A DNA stretch of 12,897 nucleotides from Oscillospiraceae bacterium (lineage in GTDB: Bacteria > Bacillota_A > Clostridia > Oscillospirales > Oscillospiraceae). The notes under the pieces are model-generated. The model was not told where the DNA came from. It did not search any database and saw only the letters and a list, made by a program, of their open reading frames with translations. Made by a program: the position numbers and the translations under genes. Shown here piece after piece: positions 1 through 5,646 of the stretch. Location of the stretch: positions 1 to 12,897 of the forward strand of contig JAFQPB010000044.1 in NCBI GenBank assembly GCA_017411905.1, in the 5' to 3' direction. Each line of letters begins with the position of its first letter. The stretch's first letter is position 1.

Positions 1-157
1 TGCATTATCCTTTGCCGCTGGCGCGATGATCTTGGTGGCCGTACACGAATTGATACCGGAATGTCAGAGAAATCAAGAAACACAGCCGTATCTTGCCACA
101 ATGGGCATTGTACTTGGCTTTGCGGTAATGATGCTACTGGATGTAATGCTAGGGTAG
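1..157 (+). CDS. ZIP-family metal transporter, C-terminal fragment
   Basis: Partial gene cut by the window start; whole codons begin at base 2 and give 51 residues before a TAG at 155-157. Near the fragment's start is SFAAGAMI...VHELIPE, which matches the penultimate membrane helix of ZupT/GufA-type ZIP transporters (usually SFAAGAM...EELIPE). A second hydrophobic helix (LATMGIVLGFAVMMLLDVMLG) ends the protein, as ZIP proteins typically end with a membrane helix and almost no tail. The family moves divalent cations such as zinc, iron or manganese into the cytoplasm. The His before ELIPE, where Glu is common, could affect metal choice. No convincing terminator with a U-tract follows; the first palindrome at 191-218 is the nearest hairpin. 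Family call is from recognised motif; metal specificity cannot be told. Confidence 0.75.
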   Translation, partial: ALSFAAGAMILVAVHELIPECQRNQETQPYLATMGIVLGFAVMMLLDVMLG

Positions 158-190
158 GAGTATTTTCAGTGGCGTCAGGACTTGATTTGC

Positions 191-218
191 ATTTTCTCCC
201 ACGTCCGTGGGAGAAAAT
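191..218. repeat. perfect palindrome, 13-bp arms
   Basis: ATTTTCTCCCACG at 191-203 is exactly complementary to 206-218, leaving only TC at the centre, so a hairpin would open a few pairs for its loop. It lies 34 bases past the ZIP stop codon. No run of T follows on the plus strand, so it is not a typical intrinsic terminator, though it could slow polymerase or protect the transcript 3' end. Confidence 0.8.
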
Positions 219-239
219 TGAGGTAGCCACCGGGTGGCA

Positions 240-263
240 GGAACTGTCCATCGGACAGTTCCA
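240..263. repeat. 24-bp palindromic repeat unit, copy 1
   Basis: Arms GGAACTGTCC (240-249) and GGACAGTTCC (253-262) flank ATC, followed by A263. The same 24 bases recur without change at 530-553. The unit sits one base before another palindrome (264-296). The exact identity of two copies 290 bp apart points to recent duplication or a mobile miniature repeat. Confidence 0.85.
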
Positions 264-296
264 CAGTCTGTCAAAAAACTTATTTTTGACAGACTG
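264..296. repeat. perfect palindrome, 14-bp arms
   Basis: CAGTCTGTCAAAAA at 264-277 is exactly complementary to 283-296, with a 5-base loop (ACTTA). It abuts the first 24-bp palindromic unit. The A-rich and T-rich halves lie within the stem itself, so it has no separate U-tract after the stem; I call it a repeat rather than a terminator. Confidence 0.8.
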
Positions 297-423
297 ACAG
301 AGGTCAATAGAGACACCAAGACAAGCAAACCGGGCTCGTCGGCGTACAGGTGGTACGGTAGAGACCGGTTTGCGCAGTAAGTCAAAATGCCTTGCGCAGC
401 AAGCTTTTTCACCCCTCATCCGT

Positions 424-465
424 CAAAAATCAAAGATTTTTGCCACCTTCTCCCAAAGGAGAAGG
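424..465. repeat. paired short hairpins of an interspersed repeat
   Basis: Two hairpins stand almost end to end: CAAAAATC/GATTTTTG with an AAA loop (424-442), then CCTTCTCC/GGAGAAGG with a CAAA loop (446-465). The text around them (CCCTCATCCG before, GCCACC between, GGCTTT after) resembles an intergenic repeat I recall from gut Clostridia genomes, in which a variable first stem is followed by a CCTTC...GAAGG stem. The hairpins are seen directly; the family link is recollection. Confidence 0.55.
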
Positions 466-529
466 CTTTGGTTCGCAATCTATTCATATACTTGCGTTTT
501 GACGGTTGGCGGCTTTTTTGATACTCTGA

Positions 530-553
530 GGAACTGTCCATCGGACAGTTCCA
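530..553. repeat. 24-bp palindromic repeat unit, copy 2
   Basis: Identical over all 24 bases to 240-263: arms GGAACTGTCC (530-539) and GGACAGTTCC (543-552) around ATC. It is followed after five bases by a T-arm-like tRNA relic. The 266 bp between the two copies hold the other palindromes. Confidence 0.85.
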
Positions 554-558
554 TTTAG

Positions 559-586
559 GCGGGTTCAAGCCCTGTCTTATCTGACA
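559..586 (+). other. possible tRNA 3'-end relic (T-arm-like)
   Basis: GCGGG TTCAAGC CCTGT at 559-575 folds as a tRNA T-arm, using two G-T pairs, with the canonical TTC-A loop. Seven bases, a G, and ACA (rather than CCA) follow, matching the spacing of a tRNA 3' end. Bases 559-576 match the T-arm of the opposite-strand tRNA-Leu (complement of 635-652) at 16 of 18 positions. No anticodon or D-arm is found upstream; palindrome copy 2 lies where the variable arm would be. It may be a decayed tRNA fragment or a chance inverted repeat. Confidence 0.35.
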
Positions 587-587
587 T

Positions 588-625
588 AAATAAAGCAGGG
601 AGGCGGATACCTTCCTGCTTTATTT
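588..625 (-). terminator. intrinsic terminator after tRNA-Leu
   Basis: AAATAAAGCAGG at 588-599 pairs perfectly with 614-625, and the stem extends by four more pairs (one G-T) to a six-base loop at 604-609. Read on the minus strand, the stem's 3' arm ends in CUUUAUUUAUG, an adequate U-rich tail. The base of the stem includes position 625, the terminal A of the tRNA's encoded CCA, so terminator and tRNA end touch. It probably ends transcription of the tRNA, and perhaps of the HAD gene if that reads through. Confidence 0.75.
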
Positions 626-707
626 GGTACGGGCGACAGGACTTGAACCTGCACGGTTACCCATTGGAACCTAAATCCAACGTGTCTGCCAATTCCACCA
701 CGCCCGC
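625..707 (-). tRNA. tRNA-Leu (anticodon UAG), CCA encoded
   Basis: Read on the minus strand, an acceptor 5' strand GCGGGCG pairs with CGCCCGT (one G-U at position 1), followed by discriminator A and an encoded CCA (bases 627-625). The anticodon stem TTGGA/TCCAA encloses loop TTTAGGT, giving anticodon TAG, which reads leucine CUA and probably other CUN codons. The D-region TGGTGGAATTGGCAGACAC is typical of bacterial leucine tRNAs, as is the enlarged variable arm (about 11 bases). The T-arm is GCAGG-TTCAAGT-CCTGT. Because CCA is encoded, maturation of this tRNA would not need the CCA-adding enzyme found at 5643-7685 except for repair. No clear dedicated promoter is visible between it and the HAD gene. 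Confidence 0.95.
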
Positions 708-783
708 ATATTCTGTTACACCTCCAATTTTTACACGGAGAGGTTACCCGAGGTGGAGCGTTTTGCTTGATCCACATCTATAG

Positions 784-805
784 ATTATAAATTACAAATT
801 ACAAA
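784..805. repeat. tandem 7-bp repeat, three units
   Basis: Three heptamers in a row, consensus TTAYAAA (first TTATAAA, then two TTACAAA) from 785 to 805. The TAA stop codon of the minus-strand HAD gene (799-801 on the plus strand) lies within the last unit. Two other 7-bp-period tracts occur at 4351-4378 and 12133-12153. Confidence 0.6.
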
Positions 806-1452
806 ATGGCAAGCATTTTTTCATAGCTTTCAAAACAAAAATCGCAGGAAAGTGTTTCCGGAACAAGTGCGCAGACAAAATGGGCTGTACCAATGCCGGC
901 ATTCCGGGCGCTGCCTAAATCACAGTCCCGGTCACCGACCATCACTGCATCCCCAGCGGTCATGCTGTATTTGTCCATCAGATACAGCAGAGAGTCCGGG
1001 GCGGGCTTGTAGGCGAAATGCGTATCTTCTGGGCCGACGATCTCGGTAAAATAACGGTCGAGGCCGTATTTCTCTAAGTACATAGCGGTGGTGCTGCATT
1101 TGCGGTGGGTGAATATGTAGTTTTTCCGCCCGGTCTCGCAGATTTTGGAAAGAACTTTTTCTATATCCTTCATAGGCTTTGCCGCGAGCTGAGGATTTAG
1201 CTGCTGGTGGTGGCGGGCATAGGTTTCGCTCAGCTCCTCGTACGGAATGTTATATTTTTTCGCGTAGTAATGCTGGGCAACGCCAATATTTTGGAGCATA
1301 AGCCCCATAGCCTCAACAGGGTCACAATCGTGGCCGTAGTCCTGCAACGCAGCCCGGAGCGTAGCAATGATGATGGGATAGGAGTCAAAAAGGGTGCCAT
1401 CAAAGTCCCAAATAAAGTGATTTATATGGTGCATATCGTTCTTTTTCTGCAT
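799..1452 (-). CDS. HAD-superfamily hydrolase (phosphoglycolate phosphatase-like)
   Basis: A 217-residue protein with all four HAD phosphatase motifs in order. Motif I is DFDGT (16-20; D16 the nucleophile, D18 the acid/base). Motif II Thr is in FTHRK (T115). Motif III is YKPAPD (K149). Motif IV is GDRDCD (D174 and D178, Mg binding) within the typical GDRDCDLGSARNAG stretch. A helical cap lies between residues about 25 and 95, as in subfamily IA (Gph, PgmB, pyrophosphatase-like). The family removes phosphate from small cytoplasmic metabolites; the substrate cannot be read from sequence. The start at 1452 has an AGAGGTG ribosome site a few bases upstream and a near-perfect promoter at 1488-1517. 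It points toward tRNA-Leu, which lies 91 bp downstream on the same strand, so read-through is possible. Family certain, substrate unknown. Confidence 0.9.
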   Translation of the reverse strand: MQKKNDMHHINHFIWDFDGTLFDSYPIIIATLRAALQDYGHDCDPVEAMGLMLQNIGVAQHYYAKKYNIPYEELSETYARHHQQLNPQLAAKPMKDIEKVLSKICETGRKNYIFTHRKCSTTAMYLEKYGLDRYFTEIVGPEDTHFAYKPAPDSLLYLMDKYSMTAGDAVMVGDRDCDLGSARNAGIGTAHFVCALVPETLSCDFCFESYEKMLAIL

Positions 1453-1487
1453 AATAACACCTCTTTTGCGCTCTGAATAATGTAAAA

Positions 1488-1517
1488 ATTATAGCACAAG
1501 AAATTGAATGTTGTCAA
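1488..1517 (-). promoter_or_regulatory. sigma-A-type promoter for the HAD gene
   Basis: On the minus strand, TTGACA (1517-1512) and TATAAT (1493-1488) are both exact consensus with an 18-bp spacer. Transcription would begin near 1481, leaving a leader of about 30 bases. It is back to back with the tldD promoter at 1550-1578. Confidence 0.85.
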
Positions 1518-1549
1518 CAAAGGATGGGGCAGAAAGCTCCGCGAGAGGC

Positions 1550-1578
1550 TTGCAAATGTCCGCCGACTGTGCTATGAT
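1550..1578 (+). promoter_or_regulatory. sigma-A-type promoter for tldD-tldE
   Basis: TTGCAA (1550-1555) and TATGAT (1573-1578) with exactly 17 bp between. Expected transcription start is near 1585, about 24 bases before the chosen ATG at 1609. The promoter lies inside the upstream open frame that begins with TTG at 1504, which argues against that longer start. Confidence 0.75.
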
Positions 1579-1593
1579 GAAATATATTTTAAA

Positions 1594-1600
1594 AAGGAGA
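1594..1600 (+). promoter_or_regulatory. ribosome binding site fixing the tldD start
   Basis: AAGGAGA ends 8 bases before ATG 1609. The in-frame upstream TTG at 1504 has no such site and lies before the promoter, so 1609 is the start. Confidence 0.85.
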
Positions 1601-1608
1601 AAGAGAAT

Positions 1609-2991
1609 ATGATTTCAAGAGAGCTTTGCGCCCGCGTTTTACAGGTGGCGGTATCTACCGGTGCGGATTATGCAGAGATTTTTGCGGAGCATACCACGAA
1701 CCACACGGTCAGTATGATCGCCAGCCGTGTAGAGTCTATTAACGATACCGTGGTTGCCGGTGCGGCTGTCCGCGTTTACAAGGGCCTTCGCAGCGTTATG
1801 GCATCTACTGTGGATACCTCCGAAACGGGGCTTGTCGCCTGCGCCCAAAAGGCCGCAGAGGCACTGGGGCAGGGTACGGCACAGATCGATATTGTCCTGC
1901 GTGAACGGATCTTCGGGGATATCCACCCCGTTCGGATCGTTCCTTCCTCTGTGGAAAATGCTCGGAAAGTGGAGATTCTGAAGGAAGGCTATTTTGCTGC
2001 AAAGGAATATCATGCGGGCATTACGCAGGTTACAGGCAACCTTTTGGACGTGGATCACAATATTTTGATCGCCAATACGGATGGCATCTATACTCAGGAC
2101 AGACAGATACGGTCTCGAATCACCGTTGTGGCGGTTGCAGATCTGGGCAGCGGTACCCAGACCGGAGCTTGTTCTCCCGGACGCCGTATGGGTCTTGAAA
2201 TGTTCGATAGTGAGGTTAACGCCAAGGAAGTGGGTCTCCACGCTGCCAAGCAGGCCATCACTATGGCCGGCGCAGGCTATTGTCCCGCAGGTGTGATGCC
2301 GGTCGCTATCGGCAACGGTTTCGGCGGCGTCATTTTCCACGAGGCCTGCGGTCACGGTTTGGAGGCAAGCTCTGTTGCCTACGGACAAAGTGTCTTTGCC
2401 GGAAAGCTGGGTCAGCAGATCGCCAATCCTAAGGTCACTGCCATTGACGACGGCACCATCCCCAATGCGTGGGGCTCAATCAACATCGACGACGAGGGTA
2501 CGCCCGCAAAGAAAAATGTGCTGATCGAAAAGGGTGTTCTGAAGTCCTATATGATCGACAAGTTTAACGGCCGCCGTATGGGAATGGAATCCACCGGCAA
2601 TTCCCGCCGTCAGAGCTTTGCATACACCCCCACCAGCCGTATGACCAATACCTACATTGCCGAGGGCGAAGACAATAACGACGATATTATTGCCTCTATG
2701 GAGTACGGTCTTTTTGCCAAGGAAATGGGCGGCGGCTCTGTCAGCCCCATGACCGGTGAATTTAACTTTGCAGTTCAGGAAGGTTATATGGTCCGTAACG
2801 GCAAGGTTTGCGAGCCTGTCCGTGGTGCATCCTTGGTTGGCAAGGGTAATCAGGTCATTATGGACATTGATATGGTGGGCAAGAATATGGAGATGGGTCA
2901 GGGCATGTGCGGCTCCAGCAGCGGCTCTGTTCCCACCAATGTGGGTCAGCCTATGATCCGCGTTTCCAGCATTACCGTTGGCGGCAGATAA
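1609..2991 (+). CDS. tldD: TldD metalloprotease catalytic subunit
   Basis: A 460-residue protein, close to the usual TldD length. The zinc site HEACGH (residues 244-249, preceded by GFGGVIF) is the HExxxH signature of peptidase family U62/M103. The C-terminal Cys in GMCGSSSG (C434), followed by a PMIRVSSITVGG end, supplies the further metal ligand known in the family. TldD works with TldE as a cytoplasmic heterodimer that degrades unstructured peptides. In E. coli the pair trims the microcin B17 precursor and degrades the antitoxin CcdA. Here tldE follows after 12 bases, so both proteins are co-made. Translation starts at 1609 on the evidence of the ribosome site and promoter. No precursor peptide or modification enzyme is seen nearby, so a general peptide-clearing role is more likely than maturation of a specific bacteriocin. 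Confidence 0.93.
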   Translation: MISRELCARVLQVAVSTGADYAEIFAEHTTNHTVSMIASRVESINDTVVAGAAVRVYKGLRSVMASTVDTSETGLVACAQKAAEALGQGTAQIDIVLRERIFGDIHPVRIVPSSVENARKVEILKEGYFAAKEYHAGITQVTGNLLDVDHNILIANTDGIYTQDRQIRSRITVVAVADLGSGTQTGACSPGRRMGLEMFDSEVNAKEVGLHAAKQAITMAGAGYCPAGVMPVAIGNGFGGVIFHEACGHGLEASSVAYGQSVFAGKLGQQIANPKVTAIDDGTIPNAWGSINIDDEGTPAKKNVLIEKGVLKSYMIDKFNGRRMGMESTGNSRRQSFAYTPTSRMTNTYIAEGEDNNDDIIASMEYGLFAKEMGGGSVSPMTGEFNFAVQEGYMVRNGKVCEPVRGASLVGKGNQVIMDIDMVGKNMEMGQGMCGSSSGSVPTNVGQPMIRVSSITVGGR

Positions 2992-3003
2992 GGAGGGGAA
3001 GTT

Positions 3004-4347
3004 ATGGATTTCAATGGATTTAAGCAGGCAGTGATCGCCAAGTGCGAGGAAATGAATATTGCCGAATATGAGCTTTATTATCAGGTAGGCGGCAGCACCG
3101 AGGTCGGCGTGTTTATGCACGAGGTCAATGAGTTTACCTCCTCTCTGGACGGCGGTGTGTGCTTCCGCTGTATTGTAGACGGAAAGATGGGCTATGCCTC
3201 TACTCAAGCGCTGAGCGCGGGGGAAGCCGCCACAGTCGTCGTGCGTGCGGTAGATAACGCAAAGACCTTGGAGGCAGAGGATGAGGTGTTTTTGGGCGAG
3301 GGCGGACAAACCTATGAGCCGCTGGAGCTGACACCCTGTGCGCTGCCCACCACTGAGGAGCTGATTGCGACTACACTAAAACTGCAGGAAGCACTGTATG
3401 CCAAAGAGGGCGTAGTGGATGGCTGTCAGAGTCAGGGCATTATGCAAGAGAGCAAGATCGCCATCTTTAACTCCAAGGGCTTGGACCTTTCCTATGAAAA
3501 CAGTGCTGCGGGTCTTATCACGGTTGCAGTCGTTTCCAACGGCAAGGAGATGGAAAATGCCTTTAAGTTTAAGCTGGGAAAATTAGAGGAGATCGACATT
3601 GACGAAATGACCGAAAAGGCGGCAGAGGAAGCCCGCCGTCAGCTTGGCGGAGATGTGGCACCTACCGGTCAGTATCCCGTTATCTTTAGCCCCAAGGCTA
3701 TGTCGAGCCTGCTGCAGGTGTTTAGCAGTATCTTTTCCTCTGAGGCTGCACAGAAGGGGCTGAGCAAGCTCGCAGGACAAGAGGGAGAGAAGATCGCATC
3801 TGATTTGGTAACGCTTGTGGACGATCCCTTCCACAAGGAAAACCCCGAGCCTATGAATTTTGATGCAGAGGGCAGCCCTGCGCACTGCAAGAATGTGATC
3901 GAAAAGGGCGTACTGACCACACTGCTGTATAACCTGAAAACCGCCCACAAGGCAGGCAAGAAGACCACTGGTAACGGCTCCAAGAGCGGCTACACCGCCC
4001 CTGTGGGGATTAGTCCCTATACCATGTATCTTGCAGGTGGGGATATAACGGAAGAAGAACTGCTAAAGAAAGCAGACAGCGGTGTTTATATTACTGATCT
4101 TAGCGGTCTGCACGCAGGCGCAAACCCCATTTCTGGTGACTTTTCGCTCCAAAGCGCAGGCTTTATGGTGGAAAACGGGGAAAAGACTACCTATGTAAAA
4201 TCCTTCACTGTAGCCGGTAATTTCTATGAGCTGCTGAAAAATGTGGTAGCGGTTGCAGACAATGTGACCCTGCCTATGCCGATGGGCAAGACCACCTTCG
4301 GTTCTCCCACCGTGTGGGTCGACGGTCTGTCCGTAGCGGGCAAATAA
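3004..4347 (+). CDS. tldE: TldE/PmbA protease partner subunit
   Basis: A 447-residue protein with the PmbA/TldE layout: an N-terminal domain reading out as YELYYQVGGSTEVGV...FRCIVDGKMGYAST, and a C-terminal domain with YNLKTAHKAGKKTTGNG, DLSGLHAGANPISGDFSLQS and VKSFTVAGNFYELLKNV blocks. It has no HExxxH motif, as expected: TldE is the non-catalytic partner that forms the chamber with TldD. The start at 3004 follows AGGAGG (2991-2996), which overlaps the tldD stop codon, so the two genes are translationally linked. The gene ends at TAA 4345-4347, immediately before a heptamer repeat and the shared terminator. Nothing appears broken. The older name pmbA comes from its role in microcin B17 production in E. 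coli. Confidence 0.92.
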   Translation: MDFNGFKQAVIAKCEEMNIAEYELYYQVGGSTEVGVFMHEVNEFTSSLDGGVCFRCIVDGKMGYASTQALSAGEAATVVVRAVDNAKTLEAEDEVFLGEGGQTYEPLELTPCALPTTEELIATTLKLQEALYAKEGVVDGCQSQGIMQESKIAIFNSKGLDLSYENSAAGLITVAVVSNGKEMENAFKFKLGKLEEIDIDEMTEKAAEEARRQLGGDVAPTGQYPVIFSPKAMSSLLQVFSSIFSSEAAQKGLSKLAGQEGEKIASDLVTLVDDPFHKENPEPMNFDAEGSPAHCKNVIEKGVLTTLLYNLKTAHKAGKKTTGNGSKSGYTAPVGISPYTMYLAGGDITEEELLKKADSGVYITDLSGLHAGANPISGDFSLQSAGFMVENGEKTTYVKSFTVAGNFYELLKNVVAVADNVTLPMPMGKTTFGSPTVWVDGLSVAGK

Positions 4348-4350
4348 AAA

Positions 4351-4378
4351 TTGACAGTTGACAATGGATAATTGACAA
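4351..4378. repeat. tandem 7-bp repeat, four units
   Basis: Four heptamers with consensus TTGACAA: the first ends in G, the third has diverged to TGGATAA, the second and fourth are exact. The tract begins three bases after the tldE stop codon. Each TTGACA resembles a -35 box, but no -10 element stands at a proper distance before the terminator. Confidence 0.7.
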
Positions 4379-4395
4379 TTTCTTTTACAATTAAA

Positions 4396-4433
4396 AGGGG
4401 GCTGTTCAAAACGCAAGTTTTGAACAGCCCCTT
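4396..4433. terminator. bidirectional intrinsic terminator with GCAA tetraloop
   Basis: A 15-bp perfect stem (4398-4412 with 4417-4431) is closed by a GCAA loop (4413-4416), a stable GNRA tetraloop, and can extend by two weaker pairs (A4396, G4397). T-rich sequence follows on the plus strand (TTCGTTTATTATT) and CTTTTAATTG follows on the minus strand. It can therefore stop tldE transcription and also the converging operon whose last gene ends at 4440. Confidence 0.9.
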
Positions 4434-4439
4434 CGTTTA

Positions 4440-4832
4440 TTATTCCACTTCAGATAGCTCGATCTTCAGGGTCTTTTTGGAGATCAGGTAGCGGCGGGTG
4501 GCAAAGAGACCGGCAATGCATATAATGCTGGCCAAGTTGCTCAGGGGGTCGTTATGGGTAAGTATTACCTGCCGGGCGATGGCAACGATCAGCACCTCTA
4601 AGGTGTTGGCAGGGGTCATATCAATAAGCATACGCACAAATTCCAAGCCCACCACGATGGTCAGGATATTGTGCAGATATGTATCCATAGAGGCAAAATA
4701 ATCGCCCACGGTGAACATTTTATAGATTTCCATTCCCAACATTCCCAAAAGAACAATGAGGGTCAAAACGGCGATGATAAACTCCATAGCGTGGAGAATT
4801 TTCCGGAATGCTTTTTCTATTTTAGCGTGCAT
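4440..4832 (-). CDS. PsiE-like small membrane protein
   Basis: A 130-residue protein with about four membrane segments: residues 17-39, 54-72, 77-93 and 98-118 (the last ends in RRYL). The order of a first helix, an extracytoplasmic stretch, a helix with EFVRMLID, then LIVAIARQVILTHNDPLSNLASIICIAGL, resembles the phosphate-starvation-inducible PsiE family. That family has an analogous EF...AIVRLIIVDHKSP...LL pattern. PsiE function is unknown even in E. coli, so no activity is claimed. The start at 4832 has GGAGG five bases upstream, and the gene begins 16 bases after the SDR gene ends, making it the last gene of the minus-strand operon. No Pho-box-like sequence was identified. Family call moderate, from pattern memory. 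Confidence 0.6.
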   Translation of the reverse strand: MHAKIEKAFRKILHAMEFIIAVLTLIVLLGMLGMEIYKMFTVGDYFASMDTYLHNILTIVVGLEFVRMLIDMTPANTLEVLIVAIARQVILTHNDPLSNLASIICIAGLFATRRYLISKKTLKIELSEVE

Positions 4833-4848
4833 AATGGCCTCCGTAACA

Positions 4849-5646
4849 TTAAGATTTTTTTGTGCGGGGGTCGTTTTTCGGTTTTTTCTGCTGGTTGATC
4901 CAAACGTTCATAACAAAGCTATGGGGTGCTAATTTTACCAAAAGCCGCTGGAATTTGGCGGTAAAGCCATGGACAGAGACCTGTTTTTTGGTTCTATAGA
5001 GGTCGTGCAGTCCTGTGGCGACTACGTCCTTGGCTTCGTAGAAGCAGACATAGTTCTGAACCTCTGTCCCGTTGGTAGCAAAGGCGTGGTCAAAAAATTC
5101 CGTCTTTACCCAGAAGGGATTCATCGCCATAATGCGGATGCCCTTCTTTTTCAACTCCGGCAAAATGGCACGGGTATAGCTAAGCACAAAGGCTTTGGTA
5201 GCACCGTAGGTGGCGATATAGGGCACGGGCTGGAAGGCAGACATGCTGTCAAGCTGCAAAATATGGCTGCCCGCCGACATATAGGGCAGGCACAGCCGGG
5301 TCATATAGAGCAGTGCCTTACAGTTGAGATCGATCATTTTTAGGTCGTCCTCCAAGGGCACGTTCTCAAATTTGCCGAACTTACCGAAGCCGGCGGCGTT
5401 GACAAGCAGCCGGATATCGGGCTTTATTTCCTCTAAAAGGGCAGAAAAACGGGCAAAACTTTCCTGCTCACAAAGGTCGAGAACCACGGGGCGGATGGGG
5501 TAAGGGCATTCGTTTTTTAGTTCCTTCAGGGCGTTTTCCCGGCGGGCGATGACCCAAACCTCGTCAACCTCCACATAGCCGGAAAGCTGGCGCACAAATT
5601 CCCGACCCATACCGGAGCTTGCGCCGGTCACAACTGCAATTTTCAT
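4849..5646 (-). CDS. short-chain dehydrogenase/reductase (SDR)
   Basis: A 265-residue classical SDR. The nucleotide-binding glycine motif TGASSGMG is at residues 7-14, NAAG at 83-86, a catalytic Ser around 134-136 (LDSMSA), and the active-site pair Y147-x3-K151 (YGATK). ARR at 34-36 after the second strand suggests NADPH rather than NADH, by the usual SDR rule. The C-terminus is basic (KKPKNDPRTKKS). The substrate is not evident; the closest layout is the DltE/YqjQ-like group of uncharacterised SDRs. Its ATG (5646-5644) overlaps the TGA of the upstream CCA-enzyme gene in an ATGA junction, so its translation is probably coupled, with AGGAAAGGA inside the upstream gene as ribosome site. Confidence 0.85.
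   Translation of the reverse strand: MKIAVVTGASSGMGREFVRQLSGYVEVDEVWVIARRENALKELKNECPYPIRPVVLDLCEQESFARFSALLEEIKPDIRLLVNAAGFGKFGKFENVPLEDDLKMIDLNCKALLYMTRLCLPYMSAGSHILQLDSMSAFQPVPYIATYGATKAFVLSYTRAILPELKKKGIRIMAMNPFWVKTEFFDHAFATNGTEVQNYVCFYEAKDVVATGLHDLYRTKKQVSVHGFTAKFQRLLVKLAPHSFVMNVWINQQKKPKNDPRTKKS

Larger units (their letters stand above)
158..558. repeat. gene-free region packed with palindromic repeats
   Basis: No credible gene lies here; the short open frames across it run through the palindromes and lack ribosome binding sites. From left to right it holds a 13-bp-stem palindrome (191-218), a small GCCACC/GGTGGC palindrome (226-238), a 10-bp-stem palindrome (240-262), a 14-bp-stem palindrome (264-296), and a wide inverted repeat GCAAACCGG/CCGGTTTGC (325-333 and 365-373) enclosing CGTAC/GTACG (343-357). 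Then come CTTGC/GCAAG (391-403), CAAAAATC/GATTTTTG (424-442), CCTTCTCC/GGAGAAGG (446-465), and an exact second copy of the 240-263 unit at 530-553. The dense stacking resembles short interspersed repeats common between genes of gut Clostridia; that comparison is from memory. Confidence 0.75.

Noticed and set aside
191..296. Palindromes as intrinsic terminators of the ZIP gene
   Set aside because: None is followed by a T-run on the plus strand, though they may still slow or protect transcript ends.
149..412. 87-codon minus-strand frame through the palindromes
   Set aside because: It reads through several palindromes and has no family resemblance or ribosome site; similar spurious proteins arise from interspersed repeats.
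158..558. CRISPR array
   Set aside because: Only two copies of one repeat occur, 290 bp apart, without regular spacers or cas genes.
1504..1608. N-terminal extension of TldD by 35 residues from a TTG start
   Set aside because: It has no ribosome site and contains the likely tldD promoter; the ATG at 1609 has AAGGAGA at the right distance.
2476..3309. 277-codon open frame on the minus strand
   Set aside because: It lies antisense to the tldD-tldE junction, has no recognisable motif and arises from codon bias of the real genes.
4351..4377. TTGACA boxes as -35 promoter elements
   Set aside because: They are units of a heptamer repeat with no -10 at 16-18 bp, and are followed directly by a terminator.
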